From: Phragmites australis
Taxonomy: Eukaryota; Streptophyta; Magnoliopsida; Poales; Poaceae
NCBI RefSeq assembly: GCF_958298935.1
Contig: NC_084940.1
Span: forward strand, 20,703,146 to 20,767,145
Direction: 5' to 3'
DNA length: 64,000 bases
Positions 54,029 to 64,000 of the stretch are shown here, one piece after another. The position numbers and the translations under genes are program-made. Position 1 is the first letter of the stretch; every line of letters starts with the position of its first letter. The notes below the pieces were generated by a model. That model ran no database searches. It worked only from the letters and a program-made list of their open reading frames with translations, and was not told where the DNA came from.

Positions 54029-55409
54029 GTGTGATGGGAACCGTGACAAGTGTCACTATTGCAGCAAGCTCCAACACTAGGCTAGAGATTGTCACAAGAA
54101 GAAGCAAGATGAAGCTAATCTCGTGCAGACCGAGAGGAAGAACCTGCTCTCTTGATGGCAATGACCGTGGAGCCTTAGAACATCAGCACACCTGTTCTGT
54201 TGAATGAGCAGAGAGGAGATGTGCGCCTCTGCCAGTAGGGAGATATGACAGACTCACGCTGGTATCTTGATACTGGAGCATCAAACCACATCGGCATCAC
54301 AAACTATGTCAAGTTTGGTGACAACTCTATGGTGGACATTCGTGGGAGAGGATTAGTGCTACTCACTGGTCATGGTAGCCAATAACGTCTACTTATAGTA
54401 GTGTACTACATCCCTCGCCTTTGTAGCAACCTGATCAGCCTTGGGCAGCTCGAGGACGTTGGCTGCGAGGCGATGATCGAGGATGGCGTGCTAATGATCA
54501 AAGATCAAGATTGACGATTGCTAGCCAAGGTGATGGGCACTCCCAATAGATTGTACATTATTCCCCTCCAAGCAACATAGTGCAAGTTCGTGCGCTTCGA
54601 CCGTGACACTTGGCTTTGGCATGCTCGGTTTGGCACCTCAACAATGATTCTCTCTGCACCCTTGCAAATAGTTGCATGGTCTGTGACCTCCCGCAGATTA
54701 GCCGCGTCAAGGAGGTCTGTACCGATAGCCTTGTTGGAAAACAGCGCCGCGCCCCTTCCCAATGAAAGCGAAATACCATGCCGACCACCCTCTTGACCTC
54801 ATACACGACAATATGTGTGGGCCTATCATGCTGGTGACACTCAGAGGGAAGTGTTTCTTCCTCCTGCTCATCAATGACCAAATCCTCTCATGTGGGTGCA
54901 TCTCCTATGAACAAAAGATGAGGCGCCAGGTGTGATCAAGAAATTTCAAGATGGAGTTGTGCTTCAGTCCGGTTGGCACCTCCAAGTCATCTGCATAGAT
55001 GGGGGGAGGGGAGAGTTTACCTTTGTCGTATTCAGTGACATTGCGCTGACTGTGGCATTGAAAGGCACCTCAATGCTCCGTATGTGCCGTAGCAGAACAA
55101 TGTGCTGCAGCGATAGAACCAGACCATTCTCGACATGGCAAGGTGCCTCCTGAAGTGAAGAACCTGCCAGGCGTGTTTTGGAGGGAGGTAGTGAGCGCAG
55201 CTATGTTCATTCTCAACCAATCTCCGACAAAGAGCCTTGACGGTGTCACGCCCTGTGAAGCCTGGTACAGACACAAATTGAATGTCCATTTTCTTTGCAC
55301 GTTCAGCTCCATAACACATGTTAGGACCATGAAGCCAGGAATCAGGAAGTTGGATGATCAAAAATTTCTAGGGACCTTTGTCGGCTATGAAGAGGGCTCA
55401 AAGGCCTAC
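54029..55409 (+). pseudogene. C2 gag zinc knuckle, protease, integrase
   Basis: CDKCHYCSKLQH (knuckle, decayed, ~54030); protease WYLDTGASNHIGITNYVKF (~54260). Then YYIPRLCSNLISLGQLED (54400), a stop at ~54512, and the gag-pre-integrase WLWHARFG (54605). The integrase core with DNMCGPIM and LRGKCFFLLLINDQ (~54800-54885) is followed by a gap and a frameshifted end. FWREVVSAAMFILNQSPTKSL...LGTFVGYEEGSKAY (55180-55409) is the conserved integrase end. The next codon is the first of the C3 LTR. Confidence 0.8.
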
Positions 55410-56840
55410 TGAGAAACTAAGTTGAAATGTGTCTTGATTTACTTGAGATAAGTGATTAATATTGGTATTTATTTGGCTTGATGATCTTCGGTTTTGCATG
55501 AGCTTTGATGTGATTTGAATTGAATTAGAATTTTATTTGAGCATATTGATTATAGACTGATTGGAATTAGAGTTGGAGACATGTGTTTGCTTGTCTCATG
55601 GTGTGCAGTGATGGATACAACTTGGCGGTCGATGGTAGGATGACCAGGGCCAAGCAGAGTGCTTGATGCCGGACGATCAAGGAGGCCGGGCAGAGTCAAG
55701 AATGATTCTAGCTGAACACGAGGAGGTTAAGCAGAGCATGGAAGGTAGATGGAGATGGCATGTTGACAAAGTCAAGCGAAGGGGATGCTGGTGCAAGTGA
55801 CAAGGTGGACAGAGGGATCGGGAGTAGAAGAGACTTGTCGGCGGTCAGGATCGCATGACAGAGTACACACGTCGACATTGAAGCGCTTGCTTAAGGTTTA
55901 AGCAAGGCAACAAGTCACGCTTTGAGAAGCGTGCAAGCGGTTTTGCAGTTTGTCCTCAAAACTGTGAAAAGACTGGAGGAGTACATAGCACCATCACAAA
56001 GCTTGCGTCAAGATAAAGCTATGTCGTGAAGGCATCATGGTTGTCCGATGAATGGAGAAGAAAATAGACCAAAATACTCTTGGTGGTAGGTAGGAGTTTA
56101 CTACAAGAGAGGGGTGGGTATTTTAGGAAAAAGCTAGGAAACTTAGAAGTCAAGTTTCCTAGGCCTATAAATAGAGGGGCAGGGCTATGAGAGAGTTTGA
56201 ACTAGCCATTTGAGCCATTTTGTGCCACCCATTTGAGAGCTTAGAGCTAAGGTTTTAGAGGAGAGAAGGATAAGTGCCTAGCCTATATAAATAGGTGAGA
56301 GTTTTGAGAGATAAATCATTGTAATCTACCTAAAATAGGACTAACCACTTTGAGTAATGAAGTTAATAGTTTTCTTCTATTGGTTCTCTTGCAAGTCTGC
56401 AAGATTTCTGGTTTCAGTTTTGATTTTCGTTTTTCTTTTTTTGGCTAAAATTTTAGCACCTTGTGAGGTCATTCTTCTTGTTGCAAGAGGCATAAAATTC
56501 GCATACACACGCTTATGTGATGGGGTCTTGAATTCTCTTGCCTCTAGACAATCAAGTTGGAGATTTTCGTTGCTCATTCATCTTTTCCTATTTCTTTGCA
56601 AGTTGTGATCTTTCGAGTGCTAAGACACATGGATTGATCTGAAATAGAACCTATGGTTCATATACCATCCGTGGAGTCATATTGCATCGATTTTCTCTTG
56701 TTAAAACTTCTCTCTATTTTTGCTTCCGCTTGAGTTTTGAGGTGCGTTGGGTGATCCAAATAGGAGAAAGCCATCGATTTCGCAAGAAATTTGTTGAGGC
56801 GCCTATTCACCCCCCTCTAATCGCCAATCTCGTTCCTACA
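55410..56840 (+). repeat. C3 5' LTR
   Basis: TGAGAAACTAAG ... CTCGTTCCTACA, 1431 bp, followed at once by gttggtatcagagc. The 3' end carries cgcctattcacccccctcta, shared with SIRE-type LTRs. Two TATA boxes are present, tataaata at 56166-56173 and 56286-56293. Confidence 0.8.
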
Positions 56841-56841
56841 G

Positions 56842-56854
56842 TTGGTATCAGAGC
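56842..56854 (+). other. C3 primer binding site
   Basis: ttggtatcagagc, a perfect match to the usual copia PBS for initiator tRNA-Met, one base after the LTR. Confidence 0.8.
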
Positions 56855-56903
56855 TAGTTTGATCATTTGTTAACTTTAACCGGCTTTGAGATCTGTAGGC
56901 AAC

Positions 56904-57533
56904 ATGGAGAGAAGTGGAAAGATTCCGCTGTTTGATGGTCAGGATTTTTCGTACTGGAAGGTGCACGTGGAGGCTTATCTCTTAAGCCAAGGAAGTGTAA
57001 TTTGGGAGATAGTTGATTCCATCTATGAGATCCCAGCTGCTCGCACGACCCAGGTTCAAATCGAATAGTATAAGGCCAGCAACAAGGCTATAAATATTTT
57101 GTTCACAAGCCTGAATCAGAATGAGTTTGACAGGGTTCAATATTTTCGTACTGCTAAGGAGATCTGGACTACTTTGAGTGTCTTTCATGAAGGCACTAAT
57201 TAGAATAAGGCCAGACGCCAAAGCACATACAACCAAGAAAATTAAATATTTGTGCAAGGACCTGGGGAATCTTTGAATGTCATGTTTGCTCGTTTTGATG
57301 GAATTGTTAGCAATCTTTGATCAACTGGTGTTTTACCCTATTCTAACCACGAGAGAGCGATCAAGCTTCTCTATACTCTAAATCGTAGCATATGAGAAGT
57401 GAAGATCTCGAGCATTGAAGAGTCATCAAGTTACAATACGTTAACTTGTGATGAACTCTTCAGCAAGCTCAAATCTATCGAGATAGCCAAGGCAGTTCAG
57501 ATTGGTCTCGAAAACCTTGTAATATGCAACTTC
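56904..57533 (+). pseudogene. C3 gag fragment
   Basis: MERSGKIPLFDGQDFSYWKV (ATG 56904) is the typical amino end of SIRE-type copia gag. It is followed by IVDSIYEIP, a stop at 57066, NKAINILFTSLNQNEFDRV, AKEIWTTLSVFHEGTN, a stop at ~57201, then VKISSIEESSSYNTLTCDEL and FSKLKSIEI. The sequence stops matching near 57533. Confidence 0.75.
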
Positions 57534-57599
57534 TAAAATCTGAAATATCAAATCTGAAACCTTGTTATTTGTCATAGTCCTTCAATATTGTACTTCTGA

Positions 57600-58214
57600 A
57601 ATCTGAAACCTATGTTTGTGTATCCTCGTGTAGAATCATAGTGATGCCAAGGGCCTATATGGCATTGTGTTCCCTTACTATGAAACATGAGCTGCCATAT
57701 ATGGGAGGGATATAGCCATTGGTGAAGGTGCAGAAGGGCTTGGTGAAGCTGTCACAAACATGGAGCGAGAAATTACTGTTGAATATGGTATTGACCAAGA
57801 GGAAGAAGAGGGAAGGATCTCTAGACAAACACCTAGATAGTCTACTAACTCAACATCAACAAGCTCCAAGAAATGGAAGAAATATGGGAAAGTGAAGCAG
57901 TGCGTATCAAGTGATCCTCTTGTGGGCATGTTCAACGAAGTAAGTGGTGATCTAAAGCTGGTGACTATGACTGCTGGAAAAATGGCAGCAGCAATGGAGT
58001 GTGAGGCTGCCCTTCAAGAGAAGGCAAAGAAGGAGGATCCCCTACAAAAGTTGAGAGAGAAGTCAATAGAAGAGTTACGTATGCTTCAATTTACTGGAGG
58101 TGAAGTAATCAAGGCAGCTAGTGTGTTTGTGAAAGTACCAGATCCAATGGGCATGATGTTCACGCTTCCATAATCATTAATGAGGGAATTTATTCTAAAC
58201 ATGCTCAAAGGTAC
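57600..58214 (+). pseudogene. PIF/Harbinger ORF1-like (Myb/SANT type) fragment
   Basis: Broken coding sequence. The best part is KKWKKYGKVKQCVSSDPLVG to ALQEKAKKEDPLQKLREKSI, then GGEVIKAASVFVKVPDPMG and, after a stop, MREFILNMLKGT (to 58214). The layout (basic SK-rich linker, Glu/Lys helix, FxxVPDPxxxxxxLxxxxREFIL end) resembles the C-terminal half of Myb/SANT-like proteins encoded by PIF/Harbinger elements and related plant genes. The amino-terminal DNA-binding part is degraded. It could instead derive from a host gene of that family. Confidence 0.45.
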
Positions 58215-59763
58215 CTGAAACGCCAATCATCACCTCCAGTATACTATATAGAAAGACATCCATGCATTATACTATATAGCAACAGTCATGCAAGATTTAC
58301 TTAGCAAAATATGTTCACATTGGCTCTAAATCTGTTCTTAAGTTGCACCATTGAGCCACTGTGAAGCCAAGTTTCATCTACAAGATTTAGTTAGCAAAAC
58401 ATCTTCACATTGGCTCTTTGTACCCTATTCTGTTAATTGCTGATATGCTCAGTAAAATAAAAGCTCACTTTCATCTAGTTGATACATTAACATGGTCTGC
58501 ATGTTGAAGTGATCTACATGTTGATGTTGTCCATGTATTTGACAATTAACATTTATGTTTCATCTGTGAATTTAACCTTTGGGGCCATTGATTCTTCATA
58601 AGTACACACTCTGTTTGCATCTACCTGTCAACTTTGACCACAATATATGCATACAAATGCTTGTCATAAGCTTGTTTCACTTGTTTGTATCTACCTATCA
58701 ACTTTGACTCTGTTTGCATTTACCTATATAAATCGTTTAAGTTGACAGTACATGCAACTTTTATTTTTCTGAATTAACCAATTAATCATGTGTTACTATT
58801 TATTAATTAGCAACCATATTTTTTACAGTACATCCTTAATTTATTAAGAAATTGTTAGTTTTATTCTAACTTGCATGTGAAATTATGCATTATTTTTGAG
58901 ATTTTAATACCATCCGTCTGTCTATTGTTCCTTATCTTTTTTTTTTTTGTGAGGACTGTACTAGCACACCACACACCATTTCCTTTCATTTGTTTGTACG
59001 AAAGTATGACAACTCATAATATTTGGTAATATCTTCTTTTTGCAGAAGAAGCAAATAAAAAGTGATGGGAAGCTAGGAAGAAACAAAAGGTGGAAAATTC
59101 AGGTGTTTGGATCTCAAGCTTTAAAAATTGTTACTTCAGCTTTGATGTATGAAAATGTTGTTATCAGCCCTTGCTCAAGCTTAAAAATTGTTACTCCAGC
59201 TTCGGTGTGTGCAAATTTTGTAGTCAGCCCTTGCTTGGGTTTAAGTAACATTTCTGAAGTATGGTGCTAATTTGGAGTCCATATTGTTCTCAAACTTGTT
59301 CAGCTTTGGTGCTTGATGACGTGGAGCTAGTGTTGCATCTACCTAGATAATGCCCTCTGAAAGTGTACTAGTTATAAATTTGAAGACTAGGTTACCTAGC
59401 TTTTCATTTGTAAAAGAATGCAAAGTTTCTGGAAGTGTACTAGTCCTTTTTCTTATTCAGTATTGGTCTTAAATTTTTTTTTGGTCATGGGTTTTACATA
59501 TTCAGTGCTAGTTTTGAGTTTATATAACGAAAAGCTGATCATTGGATACGTGTTGAACGATTTGTCTTGTCCTTATGCTGTTTTCCTGATAGTACTAGCT
59601 CAATGCATTACGTTACCTTTGTTCCCAGCCAAACACAGTAATCGTAATTGAAACCGTTACCCAACCAATCCAAACAAAAGCTGCTTTTCTTCAAACCGTT
59701 ACCGATAACACTGCATTCTGAATACATTAATGTTACTGTTTATAAAGGCTGAACCAAACACTA
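58215..59763. other. Noncoding DNA, possible Harbinger/hAT-like terminal region
   Basis: AT-rich and without a gene. A 61-bp tandem duplication lies at 59115-59235 (caagctttaaaaattgttac...cagcccttgct twice). The right part ends ggctgaaccaaacact (~59745-59761); gaaccaaacact resembles the terminal sequence of Harbinger-type elements, but no left partner was found. Confidence 0.35.
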
Positions 59764-60456
59764 ACTAGGTTCATATCGAGGATTACATGACGATTACATG
59801 GTAGAAAGGTGCATGTGTTAAGAATAGATGCTCACATATTTGTGTCAAAATTGCTTTTGTATTTAAACTTTACTTAACCTTATAGTCGATCCTTGCTAAT
59901 TCATCTAAATGCATAATCCTTGGAGTCGGGTTATTTATATGTACCTAATATGGATTAAGTCTTGCGAGTACCTTCATACTCACGTTGCTCTTTCTGGTGC
60001 TACGGACGTGGATGAGGTAGTGTTCGGCTACTTCGTGCCCACCGAGGTAGGTGGCAGGGATGAGTAGTGCAAACTACTTATGTGACGTTATTTTACGGTG
60101 GAACCTAAGGGCATATGGGTCCACCTATATTTGTTGTTAATAGATTTTGTCTTCCGCTATATAGTTTCTCTTTTGGCTAGGTGGTGATCTATTTTATTGT
60201 TCCCCTAGCTCTCTCTTTTGTTGTAAATTATCAGAAATTATTAATAATTAAAGACTTATAATGTAATTTTATTACTCGATCTTTATTAAGCTTTGTTGTG
60301 GTGATATATGTTAGAAAGGTATGTGTTCCGATCTTAGATACAAAACATATGCCGGGACTACCAGAATGGTATTCTGGTTAATTATTGCAGTCGTGATTAT
60401 GGAAATGATCAATTTATTTATTAATTAGAATACTATTTGGACGGTTCCTCATAGCG

Positions 60457-60468
60457 TGGCATTAGAGC
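60457..60468 (+). other. H3 primer binding site
   Basis: tggcattagagc, two substitutions from TGGTATCAGAGC (initiator tRNA-Met). It fixes the LTR end at about 60451 (...ggttcctca). Confidence 0.55.
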
Positions 60469-61184
60469 TTGGTTTAATGAAGTAGCCTAAAAATACTTAG
60501 GATATGGGTTAACAAAATGTTTTAACTTCACTAAAGCAACCCACTAAAATCTACTTTTAGATCCGAAGTGTTTGTTCTACTTTATTCCTCACCTTGTTTT
60601 AGGTTTTATCATACCTTGTTTTGTTAATAACATGTTTAATCTTGATCCTCGACTCGTCTCCTTCTAAGTGGGTTAAGAATGATCACCTTTTTGGGCAAGT
60701 GATCCTAAGTTAGTGAAGACAAGAAAAGTGAAATAGGGCATCCTTCTCTTTCATTAGTTTTGAACAGTTAATTAGCTATATTATACACCTAAGTATAATG
60801 TATTTGTAACCGTATCTAGATGACGATCGTGATTGTTGGAACGCACTTTCATAGTTGGGAAGTTCTGTTGGGTGTGAACTGCGGCGAAAAGGCTGCTGTC
60901 GGCAACAGACTCCCAGTAGTCTGACCGCCAGGTAGCAGTCTGGCTGCCGACATCCGTAGTCTGACTGCTAGGCGGCGGTCTGGCTACTGACACTTGCGCA
61001 GAAAATGTTGTGAGTTTTTCAGCTAGGCTACGTTCTCGCATATGTTGCACTACACTTATGATCATGCATTCTCCTTATATTACGACGCTCTAGTGTGCAT
61101 CATTTGCCTTGGTTCGATCGATGCCATTTTCATCAAGTCAGAGTTTAACTTTTTGCCATTTTTCTTTTTACCGTCTCTAATAGG
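60469..61184 (+). other. H3 leader with GTCTGACCGCC motifs
   Basis: Noncoding leader. At 60896-60995 it holds four copies of (c)agtctg(a/g)c(c/t)gcc, related to the motif array of H1 and H2. No gene; a minus-strand open frame across it is only the motif array read backwards. Confidence 0.5.
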
Positions 61185-62080
61185 ATGAGAACCCACCAAA
61201 GTCAGGGAGATCTTCCTGAGGGTTCCAATAAGAATAACCCCATACCGCCTCCACCGCCGAGTATGGCAGATGTCTTAATGTAAATTGAGCAAAACCGTCA
61301 AGCTCATACGGCTCTCCTCAAAGCTCTCATGCGTAACATGGCCCCTTAAGCAGGAGGTGGAGTCGAACGCTGAGATGACTTCTTGGATTTCTTCTAAACT
61401 CAGCCGCTCACCTTCACGCGTGTTGAGGATCCTCTCAAGACCGACCATTGGCTGTGCACCATCGAGCAGAAGCTTGCTATCCTTTGGTACGAGGACCACG
61501 AGAATGCTCTCTTCACTGTCCATCAACTCCAAGGCACGACCAATGCATGGTGGACCAGCTACCTCACCATGCATGCCACCGATCGGCGCATCTCTTGGGT
61601 GGAGTTCCGCCAAGCCTTCCGTGACTATCATATTCCCAACGGGCTAATGGAGATCAAAAGGCGGGAATTCCTAGACCTCTAGTAGAGAGGCAAGTATGAT
61701 ATGGAGTATGTACAGGTGTTCAACCACCTTGCATAATATGTGCTGAAAGAGGTCAACACCGACGAGAGGAAGCAATACCATTCTATGAATGGCCTCTATT
61801 CCAAGATGCAAGATCGTTTGTCAGCCTATGAGTTCACCGACTTCAACAAGTTGGTGAGAACCTTCCTCATGATCAAATTCAAGATGAAGAATCACCAAGA
61901 GAAGAAGCGCAACAGGGTCCATCACTTTCCATGGGCGGGGCTCTCAACGTCCGCGTATGGAGAGTCAACCCCCTCCATCTCACACAACGGCTTCGACTGC
62001 TCCACGGCAAATATGGATAGTGCGGTGTCCATCATCCTCATCGCAAAGACAGCCTTCAAGACCTGCAGGATCTTAGAGTA
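61185..62080 (+). pseudogene. H3 gag
   Basis: MRTHQSQGDLPEGSNKNN at 61185, then a Pro-rich PPPPPSMADVLM and a stop at ~61280. The capsid-like FTRVEDPLKTDHWLCTIEQK (~61410), LQGTTNAWWTSYL, VEFRQAFRDYHIPNGLMEIK and DRLSAYEFTDFNKLVRTFL follow. The zinc knuckle and protease that should come next are absent; the sequence jumps to the RT linker. Confidence 0.8.
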
Positions 62081-64000
62081 ATGTGACAGGTGGCCCTATG
62101 AATTTCCTGATATCTTCCTAGAAGAATTCCTAGGAATGCCATCCAACCGAGTAGTGGAATTTTCAATTGAGCTTTTGCCCGGTACAGCGCCAATTTCAAA
62201 GAGGTCTTATCGGATGTCTCAAAATGAGTTGGCAGAATTGATGAAGCAAATCCAGGAGTTGCTCTCAAAGGGTTTCATTTATCTGAGCTCCTCATCTTAG
62301 GGATGTACGACACTCTTTGTGAAGAAGAAGGACCAAACTTTGCAGATGTGTGTCAACTACAATCCGTTGAATGAGGTCATTATCAAGAACAAGTATCCAC
62401 TTCCTCGGATTGATATTTTGTTCAATCAATTGACCAGTGTCCAGGTTTTCTCCAAGATTGACTTGAGATTGGGCTATCACCAAAAAAAGATCCGACCAAA
62501 GGATATTCCAAAGACAGCTTTCTCTACTTGTTACGAGCTTTATGAGTATATCATTATGTCCTTCAGCCTGACCAATGCACTGGCATTCTTCATGTAATTA
62601 ATGAACACGGTTTTCATGGAGGAGCTCAAAAAGTTTATCGTGGTTTTTCATTGATGATATTCTCATCTACTCCAAGACTGAAGAAGAACATACAGATCAT
62701 CTCTAAGTTGTTCTTGGCTAACTTCGAGATCACACGCCATGCCAAGTTCAGCAAATGCGAGTTCTGACTCAAGGAAGTCACTTTTCTAGGTCATATATTG
62801 TCTGAGAACAGAGTTGTTGTCAACTCGAGCAAAGTACAGAAAGTTCTCAATTGGGTTCAACCTAAAAATGTCACTGACATCTAGAGTTTTCTCACACTTG
62901 CGGGTTATTACCACCGGTTTATCGAGAACTTCTCCAAGATCTCTAAGCCCATGACCGAGCTACTGAAGTAAGGAAGTGTGTTCGAGTGGTCTAGTGAATG
63001 TGAGTTAGCTTTCCAAACTTTTTAGAACCTGCTCATGACTGCTCCTGTTCTTGCTCAGCCTAAAGTGGACAAGGGTTTTGATGTCTATTACGATGCTTCC
63101 CGCATAGGCCTCAGATGTGACCTCATGCAAGAAGGCCGAGTTGTTGCATATGAGTCCTAGCAATTGAAGCGGCACGAAGAAAGTTAGCAAACTCATGACT
63201 TAGAGCTTTAGACAGTTGTGCACGCTCTGAAGATTTGGGATCTCTATCTGTTGGGCAATCTGTGCCATATATATACGGATCACAAAAGTCTTAAGTATAT
63301 CTTCAATCAAGCCAATTTGAAGATGAGACAGAGAAGATGGCTCAAGTTGATCAAAGACTATTAGCTATTAGTTCATTATCACCCCGGCAAGGCGAATATT
63401 GTTGCCGATGCACTGAGTCTAATGGCTCAATGTATTTTGCTCAAGTCTAGAGTCATAATGCTTTGTGATGATTTTTGAAGGCTTGGACTCGAGATGGTTT
63501 CGGAGGGGTTTCTTGCAAACATGGAGATCAAATTCACCCTCCTGGATCAAACTAAGGAAGCTCAAAAGGATGATAAGGGCATGGCCTGAATTCCATATAA
63601 AATGAAGAAAGACAACACTGCCTGTTTTTCTGACCATGATCAAGGCATCCTATGGTTTGCGAAGATGCTAGTGGTTCTAAAGGTTGATGCATTAAGGAAG
63701 AAGATTCTAGATGATGCTTATGATTCTTTGTTGTTTATTCACCCGGGAAGTACCAAGATGTACCAAGACCTCAAGATAAGATTTTGGTGGACCCGCATGA
63801 AGCATGAAATCGCTCGTTATGTCACCGAGTGTGATATTTGCCGGAGGGTAAAGGCCAAACACCTCAAGCCAGCCGGTATGCTCCAGTCCTTACCTATTCC
63901 CTCCTATAAGTAGGAGGAGGTTGGTATGGATTTCATTACCGGGTTACCCAAGACCTCTCAAGGGTATGACTCAATTTGGGTTATCGTGGACCAGTTGACC
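62081..64000 (+). pseudogene. H3 RT-RNase H-integrase (partial)
   Basis: [20 protein letters not shown] (62100), then a stop at ~62300. [21 protein letters not shown] to [15 protein letters not shown] (62320-62490), a stop at 62596, and a frameshifted FIDDILIYS (~62650). FLTLAGYYHRFIENFSK at ~62890; RNase H with FDVYYDASRIGLRCDLMQE (~63080) and HYHPGKANIVADALS (63370-63420). Integrase finger HPGSTKMYQDLK...CDICRRVKAK (63740-63870) and the start of the core, MDFITGLPKTSQGYDSIWVI (63925 on). Truncated by the window edge. Confidence 0.8.

Larger units (their letters stand above)
51836..55409 (+). mobile_element. C2: Ty1/copia element, 5' portion
   Basis: 5' LTR, PBS, gag, protease and integrase of a copia element. 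A solo LTR sits in gag and the C3 LTR interrupts the end of integrase. RT, RNase H and the 3' LTR are not in the window. Confidence 0.8.
55410..57540 (+). mobile_element. C3: Ty1/copia element, 5' end only
   Basis: 5' LTR, PBS and part of gag; no protease, pol or 3' LTR follows. The gag line is lost at about 57540 where unrelated sequence (a Harbinger-like remnant) takes over. Confidence 0.75.
59764..64000 (+). mobile_element. H3: Del/Tekay-like gypsy element, 5' two thirds
   Basis: Plus strand: probable LTR end (to about 60451), PBS, leader, gag, RT, RNase H, integrase; continues past the window. The same domains and motifs as H1 appear ([33 protein letters not shown]). Protease and part of RT are missing between gag and ~62080. 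Confidence 0.75.

Noticed and set aside
56842..56854. tRNA-like sequence
   Set aside because: These and similar strings are primer binding sites complementary to tRNA 3' ends. No tRNA cloverleaf is present in the window.
60781..61065. 94-codon minus-strand open frame
   Set aside because: It spans the motif-rich leader of H3, lies opposite to the element and has no domain.
1..64000. Centromeric satellite (about 155-bp monomers)
   Set aside because: No array of that period was seen despite three CRM copies; the only long-period array has 103-bp units inside T.

Overview
This window is a nest of transposable elements from a grass (Poaceae) genome, with one likely host gene. The grass assignment rests on the families present: CRM-type chromoviruses, Tat-lineage elements with two RNase H domains and an antisense 3' gene, a SIRE/Maximus-type copia LTR beginning TGAAAGTGCATCTAGC on its sense strand, Del/Tekay-like elements, and CACTA ends with inverted subterminal repeats. 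Gene density is very low, elements sit inside elements, and three copies belong to a centromere-associated family. A pericentromeric origin is therefore plausible, but I see no centromeric satellite.

Layout. 1-724: CACTA end inserted in the 3' LTR of a minus-strand Del/Tekay-like gypsy (H1, 725-3797 and 11378-~12290). H1 is split in its RT by a CRM element (A1, 3798-11377, plus strand). ~12291-15530 and 32891-34070: minus-strand gypsy G2, whose gag is split by a 5'-truncated copia (C1, 15531-17691 and 31319-32890). C1 is split by a solo LTR (S, 17697-31313), and S is split by a young Tat element (T, 19075-30092). 34071-40945: second CRM element (A2, minus strand). 40946-42639: second Del/Tekay-like remnant (H2). 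42640-46331: LTR-derived noncoding sequence. 46332-48691: third CRM remnant (A3). 48692-49223: CACTA end. 50717-51049: a small GC-rich intronless gene for a single-span membrane protein, the only convincing host gene. 51836-55409: copia C2, with a perfect solo LTR (53143-54023) in its gag and interrupted in integrase by the LTR of copia C3 (55410-~57540). ~57600-59763: remnant resembling the first ORF of a PIF/Harbinger transposon. ~59764-64000: third Del/Tekay-like element (H3), running out of the window.

Order of events. TSDs and interrupted reading frames give G2 > C1 > S > T; H1 > A1; H1 > CACTA; C2 > solo LTR; C2 > C3. T is the youngest: the 133 bp still present in both of its LTRs differ at 3 positions and its pol frame has only two stops. 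A1 is older, with about ten differences in 121 LTR bases compared by eye.

No intact autonomous element is present. T comes closest. It carries gag, protease, RT, a degenerate RNase H, an archaeal-type RNase H and integrase on the plus strand. Downstream are a 103-bp tandem repeat array and a spliced gene on the opposite strand. The three CRM copies show the family trait of a pol C-terminus (CR motif) encoded inside the LTR.
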